From Ectopseudomonas khazarica (GTDB lineage: Bacteria > Pseudomonadota > Gammaproteobacteria > Pseudomonadales > Pseudomonadaceae), in the NCBI RefSeq assembly GCF_004521985.1, contig NZ_SBHZ01000003.1:124001-188000 (forward strand): a stretch of 64,000 nucleotides of DNA, read 5' to 3'. Positions 32,582 to 44,119 of the stretch are shown here, one piece after another (position 1 is the stretch's first letter; the number at the start of each line of letters is the position of its first letter). Made by a program: the position numbers and the translations under genes. The notes beneath the pieces were generated by a model that saw nothing but the letters and a program-made list of their open reading frames with translations, had not been told where the DNA came from and did no database searches.

Positions 32582-34066
32582 ATGGAACATCACGCTGTCG
32601 AATTCACCCTGCAACACCTGATTGCCCTGCTGCCACTGCTGGTGACCAGCCTCACCGTGGTGGTGGTGATGCTGGCCATCGCCGCCAAACGCAATCACAC
32701 CCTGACCTTCATCCTCTCGGTGGCGGGCCTGAACCTGGCGCTGCTGTCGCTGATTCCGACCCTGGAAGTCACGCCGCTGGCGGTCACCCCCCTGCTGCTG
32801 GTCGACAACTTCGCCTGCTACTACATGGCGCTGGTGCTGGCCGCCAGCCTGGCCTGCATCACGCTGATCCACGCCTACCTGGGCGGCGAGTCGGGCAAGG
32901 GTTACCCGGGCAACCGCGAGGAGCTGTACCTGCTGGTGCTGCTGTCCGCTGCCGGCGGCCTGGTGCTGGTCAGCGCGCAACACCTGGCCGGGCTGTTCAT
33001 CGGCCTGGAGCTGCTGTCGGTGCCGACCTACGGCATGATCGCCTACGCCTTCTTCAACAAGCGCTCGCTGGAAGCCGGGATCAAGTACATGGTGCTGTCG
33101 GCGGCAGGCAGCGCCTTCCTGCTGTTCGGCATGGCACTGCTGTACGCCGAGTCCGGCAACCTGGCCTTCGCCGACCTCGGCGTCAGCCTGGCACGGGAAA
33201 GCACCCTGCTGGTCCAGATCGGCATCGGCATGATGCTCATCGGCCTGGCGTTCAAGCTGTCGCTGGTGCCCTTCCACCTGTGGACGCCGGACGTCTACGA
33301 AGGCGCGCCGGCGCCGGTAGCGGCGTTCCTCGCCACCGCCAGCAAGGTGGCGGTGTTCGCCGTGCTGCTGCGCCTGTACCAGATCTCGCCGGCCACCGCT
33401 GGCGGCTGGCTGAACGAACTGCTGACGCTGATCGCCATCGCCTCGATCCTGTTCGGCAACCTGCTGGCGCTGCTGCAGAACAACCTCAAGCGTCTGCTCG
33501 GTTATTCCTCCATCGCCCACTTCGGCTACCTGCTGGTGGCGCTGGTCGCCAGCCAGGGTCTGGCCGTGGAAGCCATCGGCGTGTACCTGGCCACCTATGT
33601 GCTGACCAGCCTCGGCGCGTTCGGCGTGATCACCCTGATGTCCACGCCCTACAGCGGCCGCGATGCCGATGCGCTGTACGAGTACCGGGGCCTGTTCTGG
33701 CGCCGTCCGTACCTGACCGCCGTGCTCACGGTGATGATGCTGTCACTGGCCGGCATTCCGCTGACCGCCGGCTTCATCGGCAAGTTCTACGTCATCGCCG
33801 CCGGTGTCGAGGCGCAGCTGTGGTGGCTGCTCGGTGCCATGGTGCTGGGCAGTGCCATCGGCGTGTTCTACTACCTGCGGGTGATGGTCACGCTGTTCAT
33901 GCGCGAACCCAACCTGCATCGCCACGACGCCCCCTTCGACTGGGGCCAGCGCGCCGGCGGCATCATGCTGCTGGTGGTCGCACTGCTCGCCTTCTTCCTC
34001 GGCGTGTATCCGCAGCCGTTGCTGGAACTGGTGCAACAGGCCGGACTGGTCGCCCTCGCGCAGTAA
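32582..34066 (+). CDS. nuoN: NADH-quinone oxidoreductase subunit N
   Basis: Third antiporter-like subunit (494 residues, about 14 helices). Glutamate in [16 protein letters not shown] and lysine in [19 protein letters not shown] are at the channel positions. It closes the operon and is followed at once by a terminator. The annotated start could be a few codons downstream, since the ribosome site is weak. Confidence 0.95.
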   Translation: MEHHAVEFTLQHLIALLPLLVTSLTVVVVMLAIAAKRNHTLTFILSVAGLNLALLSLIPTLEVTPLAVTPLLLVDNFACYYMALVLAASLACITLIHAYLGGESGKGYPGNREELYLLVLLSAAGGLVLVSAQHLAGLFIGLELLSVPTYGMIAYAFFNKRSLEAGIKYMVLSAAGSAFLLFGMALLYAESGNLAFADLGVSLARESTLLVQIGIGMMLIGLAFKLSLVPFHLWTPDVYEGAPAPVAAFLATASKVAVFAVLLRLYQISPATAGGWLNELLTLIAIASILFGNLLALLQNNLKRLLGYSSIAHFGYLLVALVASQGLAVEAIGVYLATYVLTSLGAFGVITLMSTPYSGRDADALYEYRGLFWRRPYLTAVLTVMMLSLAGIPLTAGFIGKFYVIAAGVEAQLWWLLGAMVLGSAIGVFYYLRVMVTLFMREPNLHRHDAPFDWGQRAGGIMLLVVALLAFFLGVYPQPLLELVQQAGLVALAQ

Positions 34067-34069
34067 GCC

Positions 34070-34098
34070 AAAGCCCCGCAGATGCGGGGCTTTTTCTT
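34070..34098 (+). terminator. Terminator of the nuo operon
   Basis: AAAGCCCCGCA-ga-TGCGGGGCTTT followed by a T-rich tract, 4 bases after the nuoN stop; the next gene converges. Confidence 0.92.
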
Positions 34099-34159
34099 CT
34101 CAGGCTCGCCGGGAAAAGTCACTGCGACACTGCGGGCTTAATCGCGACAGCCTGTAGCG

Positions 34160-34921
34160 CTAGCGCCGGGCCACCAGAAACAGACGCGGGAACGGCAACA
34201 GCACGCGCCCATCGGCCTGCTGCGGGTAGGCCTCGGCAATCGCCGCCTGGTAACGCTGCAGGAAGGCGGCCTGCTGCTCGGCATCCAGCGGCTGCAGGAA
34301 CGGCCGCAGCGCAGTGGACTTGAACCACTCGACCACCGCCCTGGCGTCGTCCAGCACATGGAAGTAGGTGGTGCGCCAGATATCCAGCTCGCTGGCATGC
34401 GCGCCGAGGATGTCGTAATAGGCCTGCGCAGTGTGCCGCTCGGGGTGCTGCACATGACCGATACGCGCTGCCCATGGACCATCGGCCGCCACTTCCCTGG
34501 CCAGGCGATGCGCCGGTTCCTGCAGGTTGTCCGGCGTCTGGATCGCCAGCCAGCCGCCCGGTGCCAGCTGGGCCAGCAGACGCGGGTAGAGCTGCGCGTG
34601 ATCGTCCAGCCACTGCAGCGAGGCGTTGGCCAGGATCAGCTGCGGCGCGATGTCGGCCTGCCAGTGCTGGATATCCGCCAGCTGCACGCTGACCTGCGGC
34701 AGCCGTTCACGCGCCGCGCGCAGCATGTCCTCGCTGCTGTCGATGGCGACGATGCGCGCCTCGGGGGCATGCGCCTGCAGCACCGCGGTGGAATTGCCGG
34801 GGCCGCAGCCCAGGTCCACCGCCTGCTCGATGCCCTCGCGGGGCACAGCCGCCAGGAGATCCTGGACAGGACGGGTACGCTGGCGTTCGAACAGGGAATA
34901 CTGCGTGGCGGACCAACTCAT
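34160..34921 (-). CDS. tam: Trans-aconitate 2-methyltransferase
   Basis: SAM-dependent methyltransferase that esterifies trans-aconitate, a spontaneous by-product of cis-aconitate that inhibits aconitase. The SAM-binding motif VDLGCGPGNSTAVLQ (about 33-47) is intact, and the segments ANASLQWLDDH, DIWRTTYFHVL and FPRLFLVARR follow E. coli Tam closely. Product 253 residues. The ATG at 34921 is chosen since AGGAG lies 7 bases upstream and MSWSATQYSLF matches the family start; a longer in-frame reading is rejected. It converges on nuoN. Confidence 0.92.
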   Translation of the reverse strand: MSWSATQYSLFERQRTRPVQDLLAAVPREGIEQAVDLGCGPGNSTAVLQAHAPEARIVAIDSSEDMLRAARERLPQVSVQLADIQHWQADIAPQLILANASLQWLDDHAQLYPRLLAQLAPGGWLAIQTPDNLQEPAHRLAREVAADGPWAARIGHVQHPERHTAQAYYDILGAHASELDIWRTTYFHVLDDARAVVEWFKSTALRPFLQPLDAEQQAAFLQRYQAAIAEAYPQQADGRVLLPFPRLFLVARR

Positions 34922-34939
34922 CGGGGCGCTCCTGGATGA

Positions 34940-36250
<1,311 letters not shown>

Positions 36251-36260
36251 TGCGAAAGTG

Positions 36261-36281
36261 GCGTGGCGGATTCCCGCCACG
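36261..36281. other. Hairpin / third copy of the TGGCGG palindrome
   Basis: TGGCGG-attc-CCGCCA (36264-36279) within a longer GCGTGGCGG/CCGCCACGT stem, between the convergent dctP and opmB genes. The half-sites equal those of palindrome 1. Without a T tract it may serve as a weak terminator or a regulator-binding site. Confidence 0.45.
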
Positions 36282-36298
36282 TCCGCTACTGCGCCTCG

Positions 36299-37792
36299 TC
36301 AGTCAGTCGAGGACGTCTGCTCCTGCAACTGTTCGACCTGCCAGCCGCCGCCCAGTGCCGCGATCAGCTGCACGCTGGCCAGCAGGCGATTGCCCAGTAG
36401 CGTCAGGTTCGAGCGTTCGTTGCTCAATGCCGTCGCCTGCACGGTGACCACGCTGTTGTAGTCCACGGTACCGGCACGGTACTGGTTCTCGATCAGGCGC
36501 AGCGCTTCGCGCGCCGCATCCAGCGCTTCCTGCTGCACCCCGCTCTCCTGCTCCAGCACGCGCAGCTGCACCAGGTAGTCCTCCACTTCGCGGAAGCTGT
36601 CCAGCACGGCCTGGCGGTACTCGGCCACGGTCTGGTCGTAGGCGGCCTCGCTGCGTTCCAGCTCGGCCCGTCGTGCGCCACCGTCGAACAGGGTCAGTGC
36701 CAGCTGTGGGCCAAGCGACCAGAAGCGGTTGGGCACCTCGATCCAGTCGGCGAAGCTGCTACCGCGATAACCGCCCGTGGCGGAGAGGCTGAGATCGGGA
36801 AACCAGGCTGCTTCGGCCACGCCGATCTGTGCGTTGGCGGCCATCACCCGGCGCTCGGCGGCCGCCACGTCCGGACGTCGCTCCAGCAGTTGCGAGGGCA
36901 GCGCCAGCGGTATCGCCGGCAAGGCCGGCAGGCTTTCGCGTGGCGCGATCGACAGCTGCGCCGGGCTGACACCCACCAGTACGGCGATCGCATGCTCCAG
37001 CTGAGCGCGTTGCCATTGCAGGTCGATGGCCTGGGCCTGGGTACTCTTGAGCTGGGTGGTGGCCTGGCTCACGTCGGATTTCGGCACGATGCCGGCGCGG
37101 TACTGGTTCTCGGTCAGACGCAACGAGCGCGCATAGGCGGCGACCGTGGCATCGAGCAGGCGCGACTGCTCGTCGAGCACCCGCAGTTGCAGGTAGTTCT
37201 GCACCAGTTCGCTCTGCAGGCTCAGGCGCGCGGCGGCGAGATCTGCGGCACTGGCCTCGAACTCGGCACGGCTGGCCTCCAGGCCACGGCGCAGCTTGCC
37301 CCAGATATCCAGCTCCCACGCCGCGCTGAGGCTCAGGTCATAGCTCTTGCTGATGCCCGATGTGCTGGTGCTGCTGTTCGTCCCCGAGGCGCCCTGTCCC
37401 GAACGCGTGACCCCGGCGCTACCGGACAGTGTCGGGTAGAAGCTGGCCCGGGCGCCGCGCACCAGCGCGCGCGCCTGGCGGTACTGAGCCTCGGCGGCCG
37501 CCAGGTTCTGGTTGGACAGCTGCAGGCGCTCGACCAGCGCGTTCAGCTCGGCATCGCCGTACAGGGCCCACCAGTTGCCGCGCGCCAGGGCATCGGCCGG
37601 GGCCGCCGAGGTCCAGCCCTCGACCTGCTTGAACTGTACCGGCGTGGTCAGTTCGGGGCGCTGATAGTCCGGGCCGAGGGCGCAGCCCGCCAGCAGCCCG
37701 AGCAGCAGGATCAGGCTGCAGGAACGCGGCAGGCGCCCGGCCCGGAGCGCACGAGCAGGAGGAAAAACATCTGGGAACTGGACGGGTTTCAT
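36299..37792 (-). CDS. opmB: Outer-membrane efflux lipoprotein OpmB (OprM/NodT family)
   Basis: Trimeric outer-membrane channel of the tripartite efflux pump. A lipoprotein signal is visible, LLLGLLAGCALGPDYQRP with the lipobox cysteine in LAGC. Two repeated OEP domains follow, with LTENQYRAGIVPKSDVSQA and LIENQYRAGTVDYNSVVTVQ as the matching equatorial repeats. Product 497 residues. The ATG overlaps the muxC stop by 4 bases. The order MFP-RND-RND-OMF on one strand is that of muxABC-opmB. Confidence 0.93.
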   Translation of the reverse strand: MKPVQFPDVFPPARALRAGRLPRSCSLILLLGLLAGCALGPDYQRPELTTPVQFKQVEGWTSAAPADALARGNWWALYGDAELNALVERLQLSNQNLAAAEAQYRQARALVRGARASFYPTLSGSAGVTRSGQGASGTNSSTSTSGISKSYDLSLSAAWELDIWGKLRRGLEASRAEFEASAADLAAARLSLQSELVQNYLQLRVLDEQSRLLDATVAAYARSLRLTENQYRAGIVPKSDVSQATTQLKSTQAQAIDLQWQRAQLEHAIAVLVGVSPAQLSIAPRESLPALPAIPLALPSQLLERRPDVAAAERRVMAANAQIGVAEAAWFPDLSLSATGGYRGSSFADWIEVPNRFWSLGPQLALTLFDGGARRAELERSEAAYDQTVAEYRQAVLDSFREVEDYLVQLRVLEQESGVQQEALDAAREALRLIENQYRAGTVDYNSVVTVQATALSNERSNLTLLGNRLLASVQLIAALGGGWQVEQLQEQTSSTD

Positions 37793-40700
37793 AGCGGATT
37801 ATCCAACGAAGCATCGGTACGCACGCCGCGCCAGCGATTGACGCGATGGCGCAGGCGGTCGAAATAGAGGTAAACCACCGGGGTGGTGTAGAGCGTCAGC
37901 AACTGGCTGAGAACCAGGCCGCCGACGATGGTGATGCCCAGCGGCTGGCGCATCTCCGAGCCTTCGGCGCTGCCGAGCACCAGGGGCAAGGCACCGAGAA
38001 TGGCGGCGAGCGTGGTCATCAGGATCGGCCTGAAGCGCAGCAGGCAGGCCTGGCGGATGGATTCCTGCGGGCCGAGCCGTTCGCCGCGCTCGAGTTGCAG
38101 CGCCAGGTCGACCATCAGAATGGCATTCTTCTTGACGATACCGATCAGCAGGAACAGCCCCAGCAGGGAGATCAGGCTGAATTCCATCCCCACCAGCTGC
38201 AACGCCAGCAAGGCCCCGACACCGGCCGAAGGCAGCGTGGAGAGGATGGTCAGCGGATGCACGTAGCTCTCGTAGAGCACGCCGAGGACGATGTACACCA
38301 CCACCAGCGCCAGCAGGATCATCAACGGCTGGTTGCCCTGGGTCTGCTGGAAGGCGGCGCCCGTACCACCCATGGTGCCCTGCACCTCGGTGGGCAGGCC
38401 GAGCCGCGCCACCGCATCGTCGATCGCCCGGCTGGCCTGGTCCAGGCTCACGCCTTCGCTCAGGGCGAAACCGATGTTCTCGGAGGCGAACTGCCCCTGG
38501 TGGTTGACCCGGTCTTCCTCCAGGCTGCGTTCCCAGTGGGCGAAGGTGGACAACGGCACGCGCGCGCCGTCGGCGGTGATCAGCTGGATCTGATCCAGCG
38601 CCTCGGGGTACTGCGCATAGCGCGGGTCGATTTCCATGACCACGCTGTACTGGTTGAGCGCTTCGTAGATGGTCGACACCTGGCGCTGGCTGAAGGCATT
38701 GTTGAGCACCGAGGTGATCATGACCATGTCCACGCCCAGGCGTTTCGCCGTCTCACGGTCGACCACCAGGCGTATCTGCTGCGCGCCGTCGTTCTCGCTG
38801 GCATCGATGTCGGTCAGCTCGGGCAGCGCCCGCAATGCATCGCGCACCTTGGGCAGCCACTCGCGCAGCGCATCGAGGTCATCGGAGAGGAGCATGTATT
38901 CGGTCTCCGAACTGCGCCCTTCGCGCCCGCCGATCTGCAGGTCCTGATCCGGCATGAGGAACATGCGGCCACCGGGCACCTTGGGCACTTCCCTGCGCAG
39001 GCGGTTGATCACCTCCTGCGACGACAACCCGCGTTCACCGATGGCCTTGAGCCGCACGATCATGAACGCATTGTTGATGCCACCGCTGCCGCCGATGAAG
39101 CCCGCCACGCTGTCCACCGCCGGGTCGGCCAGCACGGCCTTGCGGAAGGCCTCCATCTTCGGCTGCATGACCTGGAACGACAGGCCGTCGTCGCCACGGA
39201 TGAAACCGATCAGCTGGCCGGTGTCCTGCTGCGGCATGAAGGTCTTGGGAATGCTGACGAACAGGTAGACGTTGAGCGCGATGGTGGCGATGAAGCTCAG
39301 CAGCATCAGCAGCGAATGGCGCAGGGCCCAGTCCAGCGTACGCCCGTAGACGGCCAGCACCCGGCTCTGCACGCGGTCGCCCCATTGCTGCAGGCGGCTG
39401 CGCGACTGTTCGTCCTCGGCCCTGAGCCAGCGCGCGCAGAGCATCGGCGTCAGGGTCAGCGACACCAGCAGGGAGATCACCACCGCCACCGCGAGGGTGA
39501 TGGAGAACTCGCGGAACAGGCGCTCGACGATGCCGCCCATGAACAGGATGGAAATGAACACCGCCACCAACGACAGGTTCATCGACAGCAGGGTGAAACC
39601 GACCTCGCGCGTGCCCTTCAGGGCCGCCGCCATGGGTGTTTCGCCATCGTGGATGTGGCGGGCGATGTTCTCCAGCACCACGATGGCATCGTCCACCACC
39701 AGGCCGGTGGCGATGATCAGCGCCATCAGCGACAGGTTGTTGAGCGAGAACCCCAACAGGTACATCGCGGCGAAACTGCCGATCAGCGAAACCGGTACCG
39801 CCAGCGCCGGGATCAGCGCCGCCCGCCAGCGCCCGAGAAACGCCAGCACCACCAGGATCACCAGGCCGACGGCGATCAGCAGGGTCTGCTCGGCTTCATG
39901 CAGGGTCGCGCGAATCACCGGCGAACGGTCCATCGCCACCTGCAGCTCGACACTGGCGGGGATCACCTCGCGCAACGCCGGCAGTTGCTCGCGGATATCG
40001 CTGATGGTCTGCAGGATGTTCGCCCCGCTCTGCCGGTTGATCACCAGCAGCACGGACTCGCGGTCATTGTAGAAGCCGCTGTTGTAACGGTCCTCGACGC
40101 CATCGGTCACCGTGGCCACGTCGCCGAGGCGCACGGCGGCACCATCCTGATAGCGAATGATCATCGGGATGTAGTCGGCGGCCTTGGCCAGCTGGTCGCT
40201 GGCCTGCACCTGCCAGCGACGCTGCTCGTCCTCCACCGCCCCCTTGGGACGCAGCGCGTTGCTGGAGGCGATGGTCTGGCGCACCTCGTCGAGGGCGATG
40301 CCGTAGTGATCGAGCAGGCGCGGCTCCAGCGACACGCGCACGGCAGGCAGGGAGCTGCCGCCGACCTGGACTTCACCCACGCCACCGACCTGCGCCAGCT
40401 TCTGCGCGAGGATGGTCGAGGCCACATCGTACAGCTGCCCCTTGTCGAGGTTCGGGCTGGTCAGCGAAAGCACCATGATCGGTGCCTGCGACGGGTTGAT
40501 CTTGCGGTAGGTGGGCATGGTGCGCATGCCGCTGGGCAGCAGGTCACGGGCCGCGTTGATCGCTGCCTGTACTTCGCGGGCCGCGGTATTGATGTCCTTG
40601 TCCAGGTCGAACTGCACCATGATCCGCGTGCTGCCCTGGCTGCTGCGGCTGTTCATCTGGCTGATGCCGGAAATGCTGCCGAGCGAGCGTTCCAGCGGCG

Positions 40701-40893
40701 TGGCCACGGTGGAGGCCATGATCTGCGGGCTGGCGCCAGGCAGGCTGGCCTGCACGGTGATGGTCGGAAAGTCCATCTGCGGCAGCGGCGCCACCGGCAG
40801 CAGGCCGAAGCTGACGCCACCGAGCAGCATGATCGCCAGGCTCAGCAGCAAGGTCGCCACCGGGCGACGGATGAAGGGGGCAGAAAGATTCAT
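37789..40893 (-). CDS. muxC: RND efflux transporter, MuxC (MdtC-like)
   Basis: Inner-membrane proton-driven RND pump subunit of 1034 residues with 12 helices and two large periplasmic loops. The proton-relay aspartates are in GLVVDDAIVVLENIARH (helix 4). The N-terminus MNLSAPFIRRPVATLLL is the usual start; an in-frame ATG 9 codons upstream lies within the REP-like repeat and is rejected. In P. aeruginosa MuxB and MuxC form a heteromeric pump, like E. coli MdtBC. This gene overlaps opmB and is separated from muxB by 133 bases. Confidence 0.94.
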   Translation of the reverse strand: MNLSAPFIRRPVATLLLSLAIMLLGGVSFGLLPVAPLPQMDFPTITVQASLPGASPQIMASTVATPLERSLGSISGISQMNSRSSQGSTRIMVQFDLDKDINTAAREVQAAINAARDLLPSGMRTMPTYRKINPSQAPIMVLSLTSPNLDKGQLYDVASTILAQKLAQVGGVGEVQVGGSSLPAVRVSLEPRLLDHYGIALDEVRQTIASSNALRPKGAVEDEQRRWQVQASDQLAKAADYIPMIIRYQDGAAVRLGDVATVTDGVEDRYNSGFYNDRESVLLVINRQSGANILQTISDIREQLPALREVIPASVELQVAMDRSPVIRATLHEAEQTLLIAVGLVILVVLAFLGRWRAALIPALAVPVSLIGSFAAMYLLGFSLNNLSLMALIIATGLVVDDAIVVLENIARHIHDGETPMAAALKGTREVGFTLLSMNLSLVAVFISILFMGGIVERLFREFSITLAVAVVISLLVSLTLTPMLCARWLRAEDEQSRSRLQQWGDRVQSRVLAVYGRTLDWALRHSLLMLLSFIATIALNVYLFVSIPKTFMPQQDTGQLIGFIRGDDGLSFQVMQPKMEAFRKAVLADPAVDSVAGFIGGSGGINNAFMIVRLKAIGERGLSSQEVINRLRREVPKVPGGRMFLMPDQDLQIGGREGRSSETEYMLLSDDLDALREWLPKVRDALRALPELTDIDASENDGAQQIRLVVDRETAKRLGVDMVMITSVLNNAFSQRQVSTIYEALNQYSVVMEIDPRYAQYPEALDQIQLITADGARVPLSTFAHWERSLEEDRVNHQGQFASENIGFALSEGVSLDQASRAIDDAVARLGLPTEVQGTMGGTGAAFQQTQGNQPLMILLALVVVYIVLGVLYESYVHPLTILSTLPSAGVGALLALQLVGMEFSLISLLGLFLLIGIVKKNAILMVDLALQLERGERLGPQESIRQACLLRFRPILMTTLAAILGALPLVLGSAEGSEMRQPLGITIVGGLVLSQLLTLYTTPVVYLYFDRLRHRVNRWRGVRTDASLDNPL

Positions 40894-40909
40894 GGGCGCA
40901 CGCTCTGCT

Positions 40910-41010
40910 CCCTCTCCCATTCATGGGAGAGGGCTGGGGAGAGGGTCACCAACGCGACGCGATACCCACCCTCTCCCCCGGCCCCTCTCCCGCAAGCGAG
41001 AAAGGGGAGG
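40910..41010. repeat. REP-like inverted repeat inside the mux operon
   Basis: A perfect 11-bp stem CCCTCTCCCAT/ATGGGAGAGGG (40910-40933) is followed by GGAGAGGGT (40938-40946), which is inverted as ACCCTCTCC at 40968-40976, then an imperfect CCCCTCTCCCGC...AAAGGGG hairpin (40982-41007). This is the CCCTCTCCC/GGGAGAGGG type of extragenic repeat common in Pseudomonas genomes, here as a head-to-head pair. Only this clear copy is seen in the window. Confidence 0.8.
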
Positions 41011-41026
41011 AAAAGCCCGGCACCGC

Positions 41027-44000
41027 TCATACCGACACCCCGGCGCCGCTGCGCCCGCTGAAGCGGCGCGACAGCCGATCGAAGTACAGATAGATCACCG
41101 GCGTGGTGAACAGCGTCAGCACCTGGCTGAGCAGCAGGCCGCCGACCATCACCAGACCCAGCGGCTGGCGCAGCTCGGCACCGGAGCCCGAGGCCAGCAT
41201 CAGCGGAATGGCACCGAACAGCGCCGCCAGGGTGGTCATCAGGATCGGCCGGAAACGCAGCAGGGCCGCCTGGTAGATGGCGTCCTGCGGCGCCATGCCC
41301 TGATTGCGTTCGGCCTCCAGGGCGAAGTCGATCATCATGATCGCGTTCTTCTTGACGATGCCGATCAGCAGGATGATGCCGATGATCGCGATCAGCCCCA
41401 GGTCGTTGCCGGTGAGCAGCAGGGCCAGCAAGGCGCCGACCCCGGCCGACGGCAGCGTGGAGAGAATGGTGATCGGGTGGATGTAGCTCTCGTAGAGCAC
41501 GCCGAGCACGATGTACATGGTGACGATGGCCGCCAGGATCAGCAGCAGGGTCGATGACAGCGACGCACGGAATGCCTCGGCCGCCCCCTGGAACTGGGTG
41601 TTGATGCCACCCGGCAGGCCGATGTCCTGCTCGACGCGCTCGATCACCGCCACGGCTTCACCGAGCGAAACGCCGGGCGCCAGGTTGAACGACAGGGTCA
41701 CGGCGGGGAACTGACCGATGTGGTTGATCAGCAGGCTGGCCGGGCGCTCCTCGATGTGCGCCAGGGACGACAGCGGCACCTGCAGGCCATCCGTGGTAGG
41801 TACATGGATCTGGCGCAGCGCGGCCAGACCGATACGCCCGCCGTCACGGCTTTCCAGAACCACGCGGTATTGACTGGCCTGGGTATAGATGGTGCTGATC
41901 TGGCGCTGGCCGAAGGCGTCGTACAGCGCATCGTCGATATCGCCGACGCTGATGCCGAGGCGCGCGGCGGCGTCGCGGTCGATGTCCAGGTACACCTGCA
42001 GGCCACGGTTCTGCAGGTCGCTGGCGACGTCGGTCAGCGCTTCCTGTTCACGCAGCGCCTCGACCAGGCGCGGTGTCCAGGTTTCCAGCAGGTCGTTGTC
42101 CGGCGACTCCAGGGTGAACTGGAACTGGGTCCGGCTGATGCGATCCTCGATGGTCAGGTCCTGCACCGGCTGCATGTACAGCTCGATACCGGGGACCTTC
42201 GCCAGCTCCGGACGCAGCCGCTCGATCACCTCGCTGGCGGTGACATCGCGCTCGGCATGGGTCTTCAGGTTGATCAGCAGGCGCCCGCTGTTGAGCGTCG
42301 GGTTGTCGCCGTCCACGCCGATCGACGACGACAGGCTGGCCACCGCCGGATCACGCAGGATCACATCGGCCAGGCGCTGCTGGCGCTCGCTCATGGCAGT
42401 GAAGGACACCGACTGCGGCGCCTCGGAGATGCCCTGGATCACGCCGGTGTCCTGCACCGGGAAGAAGCCCTTGGGCACCGCCAGGTAGAGCAGCACGGTC
42501 AGGCCCAGGGTCGCCACGGCCACCAGCAGGGTCAGCGCCTGATGCCGCAAGACCCAGGACAGACCCACCCCGTAGCGCTCGATCATGGCATCGATGAAGC
42601 CACCCGCCAGGTGGTAGAAGCGCCCTTCCTGCTCGGGCCGTTCCACCTTGAGCAGGCGTGCGCACATCATCGGCGTCAGGGTCAGCGACACCACCAGGGA
42701 AATCAGGATCGCCACCGCCAGGGTGATGGCGAACTCGCGGAACAGGCGGCCGACGACATCGGCCATGAACAGCAGCGGAATCAGCACGGCGATCAGCGAC
42801 AGGGTCAGCGAGACCAGGGTGAAACCGATCTGCCGGGCGCCCTTGAGCGCGGCGTTCAGCGGCGTCTCGCCCTCCTCCAGATGGCGGGCGATGTTCTCCA
42901 GCATGACGATGGCATCGTCGACCACGAAACCGGTGGCGATGGTCAGCGCCATCAGCGTCAGGTTGTTGATGGTGAAACCGGCCAGGTACATCACCGCGAA
43001 GGTGCCGATCAGCGACAGCGGCACGACGATGGACGGGATGATGGTCGCCGACAGCTTGCGCAGGAACAGGAAGGTCACCATCACCACCAGAGCGATGGCC
43101 AGCAGCAGTTCGTGCTGCACGTCGCGCACGGCGGCGCGGATGGTTTGCGTGCGGTCGGTGAGCACCTTGACCTCGACGCTTGCCGGCAGGCCTTCGGTGA
43201 GGTGTGGCAGCAGCGTCTGGATACGGTCGACCACGTCGATCACGTTCGCGCCGGGCTGGCGCTGGACGTTGACCAGCACCGCCTGGTTGCGATTGGCCCA
43301 GGCCGCCAGGCGCTCGTTCTCGGCGCCATCGACGATCTCGGCGACGTCCTTCAGGCGCAGCGCGGCGCCGTCCTGGTAGGTGAGGATCAACTCGCGGTAC
43401 TCGTCCACCGACTTCAGCTGGTCGTTGGCATCGAGCTGCGAAACCCGCGTCGGCCCGTCGAAGTTGCCCTTGGGCTGGTTGACGTTGCTGGCGGTGATCA
43501 GCGTGCGCACGTCGGCCAGGCTCAGGCCATAGGCCGCCAGCGCCTCGGGATTGACCCGGATGCGCACCGCCGGACGCTGCCCGCCGGCCAGGGTCACCAG
43601 GCCCACGCCGCTGGTCTGCGCCAGTTTCTGCGCCAGGCGGGTATCGACCAGGTCGTTGATCTGCGGCAACGGCAGCGTGGTCGAACTGACCGCCAGAGTC
43701 AGTACCGGGGTATCGGCCGGGTTGACCTTGTTGTACACCGGAGGCGCCGGCAGATCGCTGGGCAGCAGATTGCTCGCCGCGTTGATCGCCGCCTGCACCT
43801 CCTGCTCCGCCACCGCCAGCGACACTTCCAGATTGAAGCGCAGGGTGATCACCGAGGCGCCGCCGGAGCTGGTCGAGGACATCTGCTTGAGGCCGGCCAT
43901 CTGCCCGAACTGGCGCTCCAGCGGCGCCGTCACCGCGCTGGTCATCACGTCCGGGCTGGCGCCTGGATAGAGGGTCAGCACGCGGATGGTCGGGTAGTCC

Positions 44001-44119
44001 ACTTCCGGCAGGGCCGACACCGGCAACAGGCGATAGGCGATCAGGCCGCTGAGGAAGATCGCCACCATCAGCAGCGTGGTGGCGACCGGCCGCAGGATGA
44101 ACGGGCGCGAGATGTTCAT
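41027..44119 (-). CDS. muxB: RND efflux transporter, MuxB (MdtB-like)
   Basis: Second RND subunit, 1030 residues, N-terminus [19 protein letters not shown]. Helix 4 carries the aspartate pair in [18 protein letters not shown]. The protein is a paralogue of MuxC (same topology, similar loop motifs such as [20 protein letters not shown]) and not a fragment. The ATG overlaps the muxA stop by 4 bases, so A and B are coupled, whereas C follows a repeat-containing gap. Confidence 0.94.
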   Translation of the reverse strand: MNISRPFILRPVATTLLMVAIFLSGLIAYRLLPVSALPEVDYPTIRVLTLYPGASPDVMTSAVTAPLERQFGQMAGLKQMSSTSSGGASVITLRFNLEVSLAVAEQEVQAAINAASNLLPSDLPAPPVYNKVNPADTPVLTLAVSSTTLPLPQINDLVDTRLAQKLAQTSGVGLVTLAGGQRPAVRIRVNPEALAAYGLSLADVRTLITASNVNQPKGNFDGPTRVSQLDANDQLKSVDEYRELILTYQDGAALRLKDVAEIVDGAENERLAAWANRNQAVLVNVQRQPGANVIDVVDRIQTLLPHLTEGLPASVEVKVLTDRTQTIRAAVRDVQHELLLAIALVVMVTFLFLRKLSATIIPSIVVPLSLIGTFAVMYLAGFTINNLTLMALTIATGFVVDDAIVMLENIARHLEEGETPLNAALKGARQIGFTLVSLTLSLIAVLIPLLFMADVVGRLFREFAITLAVAILISLVVSLTLTPMMCARLLKVERPEQEGRFYHLAGGFIDAMIERYGVGLSWVLRHQALTLLVAVATLGLTVLLYLAVPKGFFPVQDTGVIQGISEAPQSVSFTAMSERQQRLADVILRDPAVASLSSSIGVDGDNPTLNSGRLLINLKTHAERDVTASEVIERLRPELAKVPGIELYMQPVQDLTIEDRISRTQFQFTLESPDNDLLETWTPRLVEALREQEALTDVASDLQNRGLQVYLDIDRDAAARLGISVGDIDDALYDAFGQRQISTIYTQASQYRVVLESRDGGRIGLAALRQIHVPTTDGLQVPLSSLAHIEERPASLLINHIGQFPAVTLSFNLAPGVSLGEAVAVIERVEQDIGLPGGINTQFQGAAEAFRASLSSTLLLILAAIVTMYIVLGVLYESYIHPITILSTLPSAGVGALLALLLTGNDLGLIAIIGIILLIGIVKKNAIMMIDFALEAERNQGMAPQDAIYQAALLRFRPILMTTLAALFGAIPLMLASGSGAELRQPLGLVMVGGLLLSQVLTLFTTPVIYLYFDRLSRRFSGRSGAGVSV

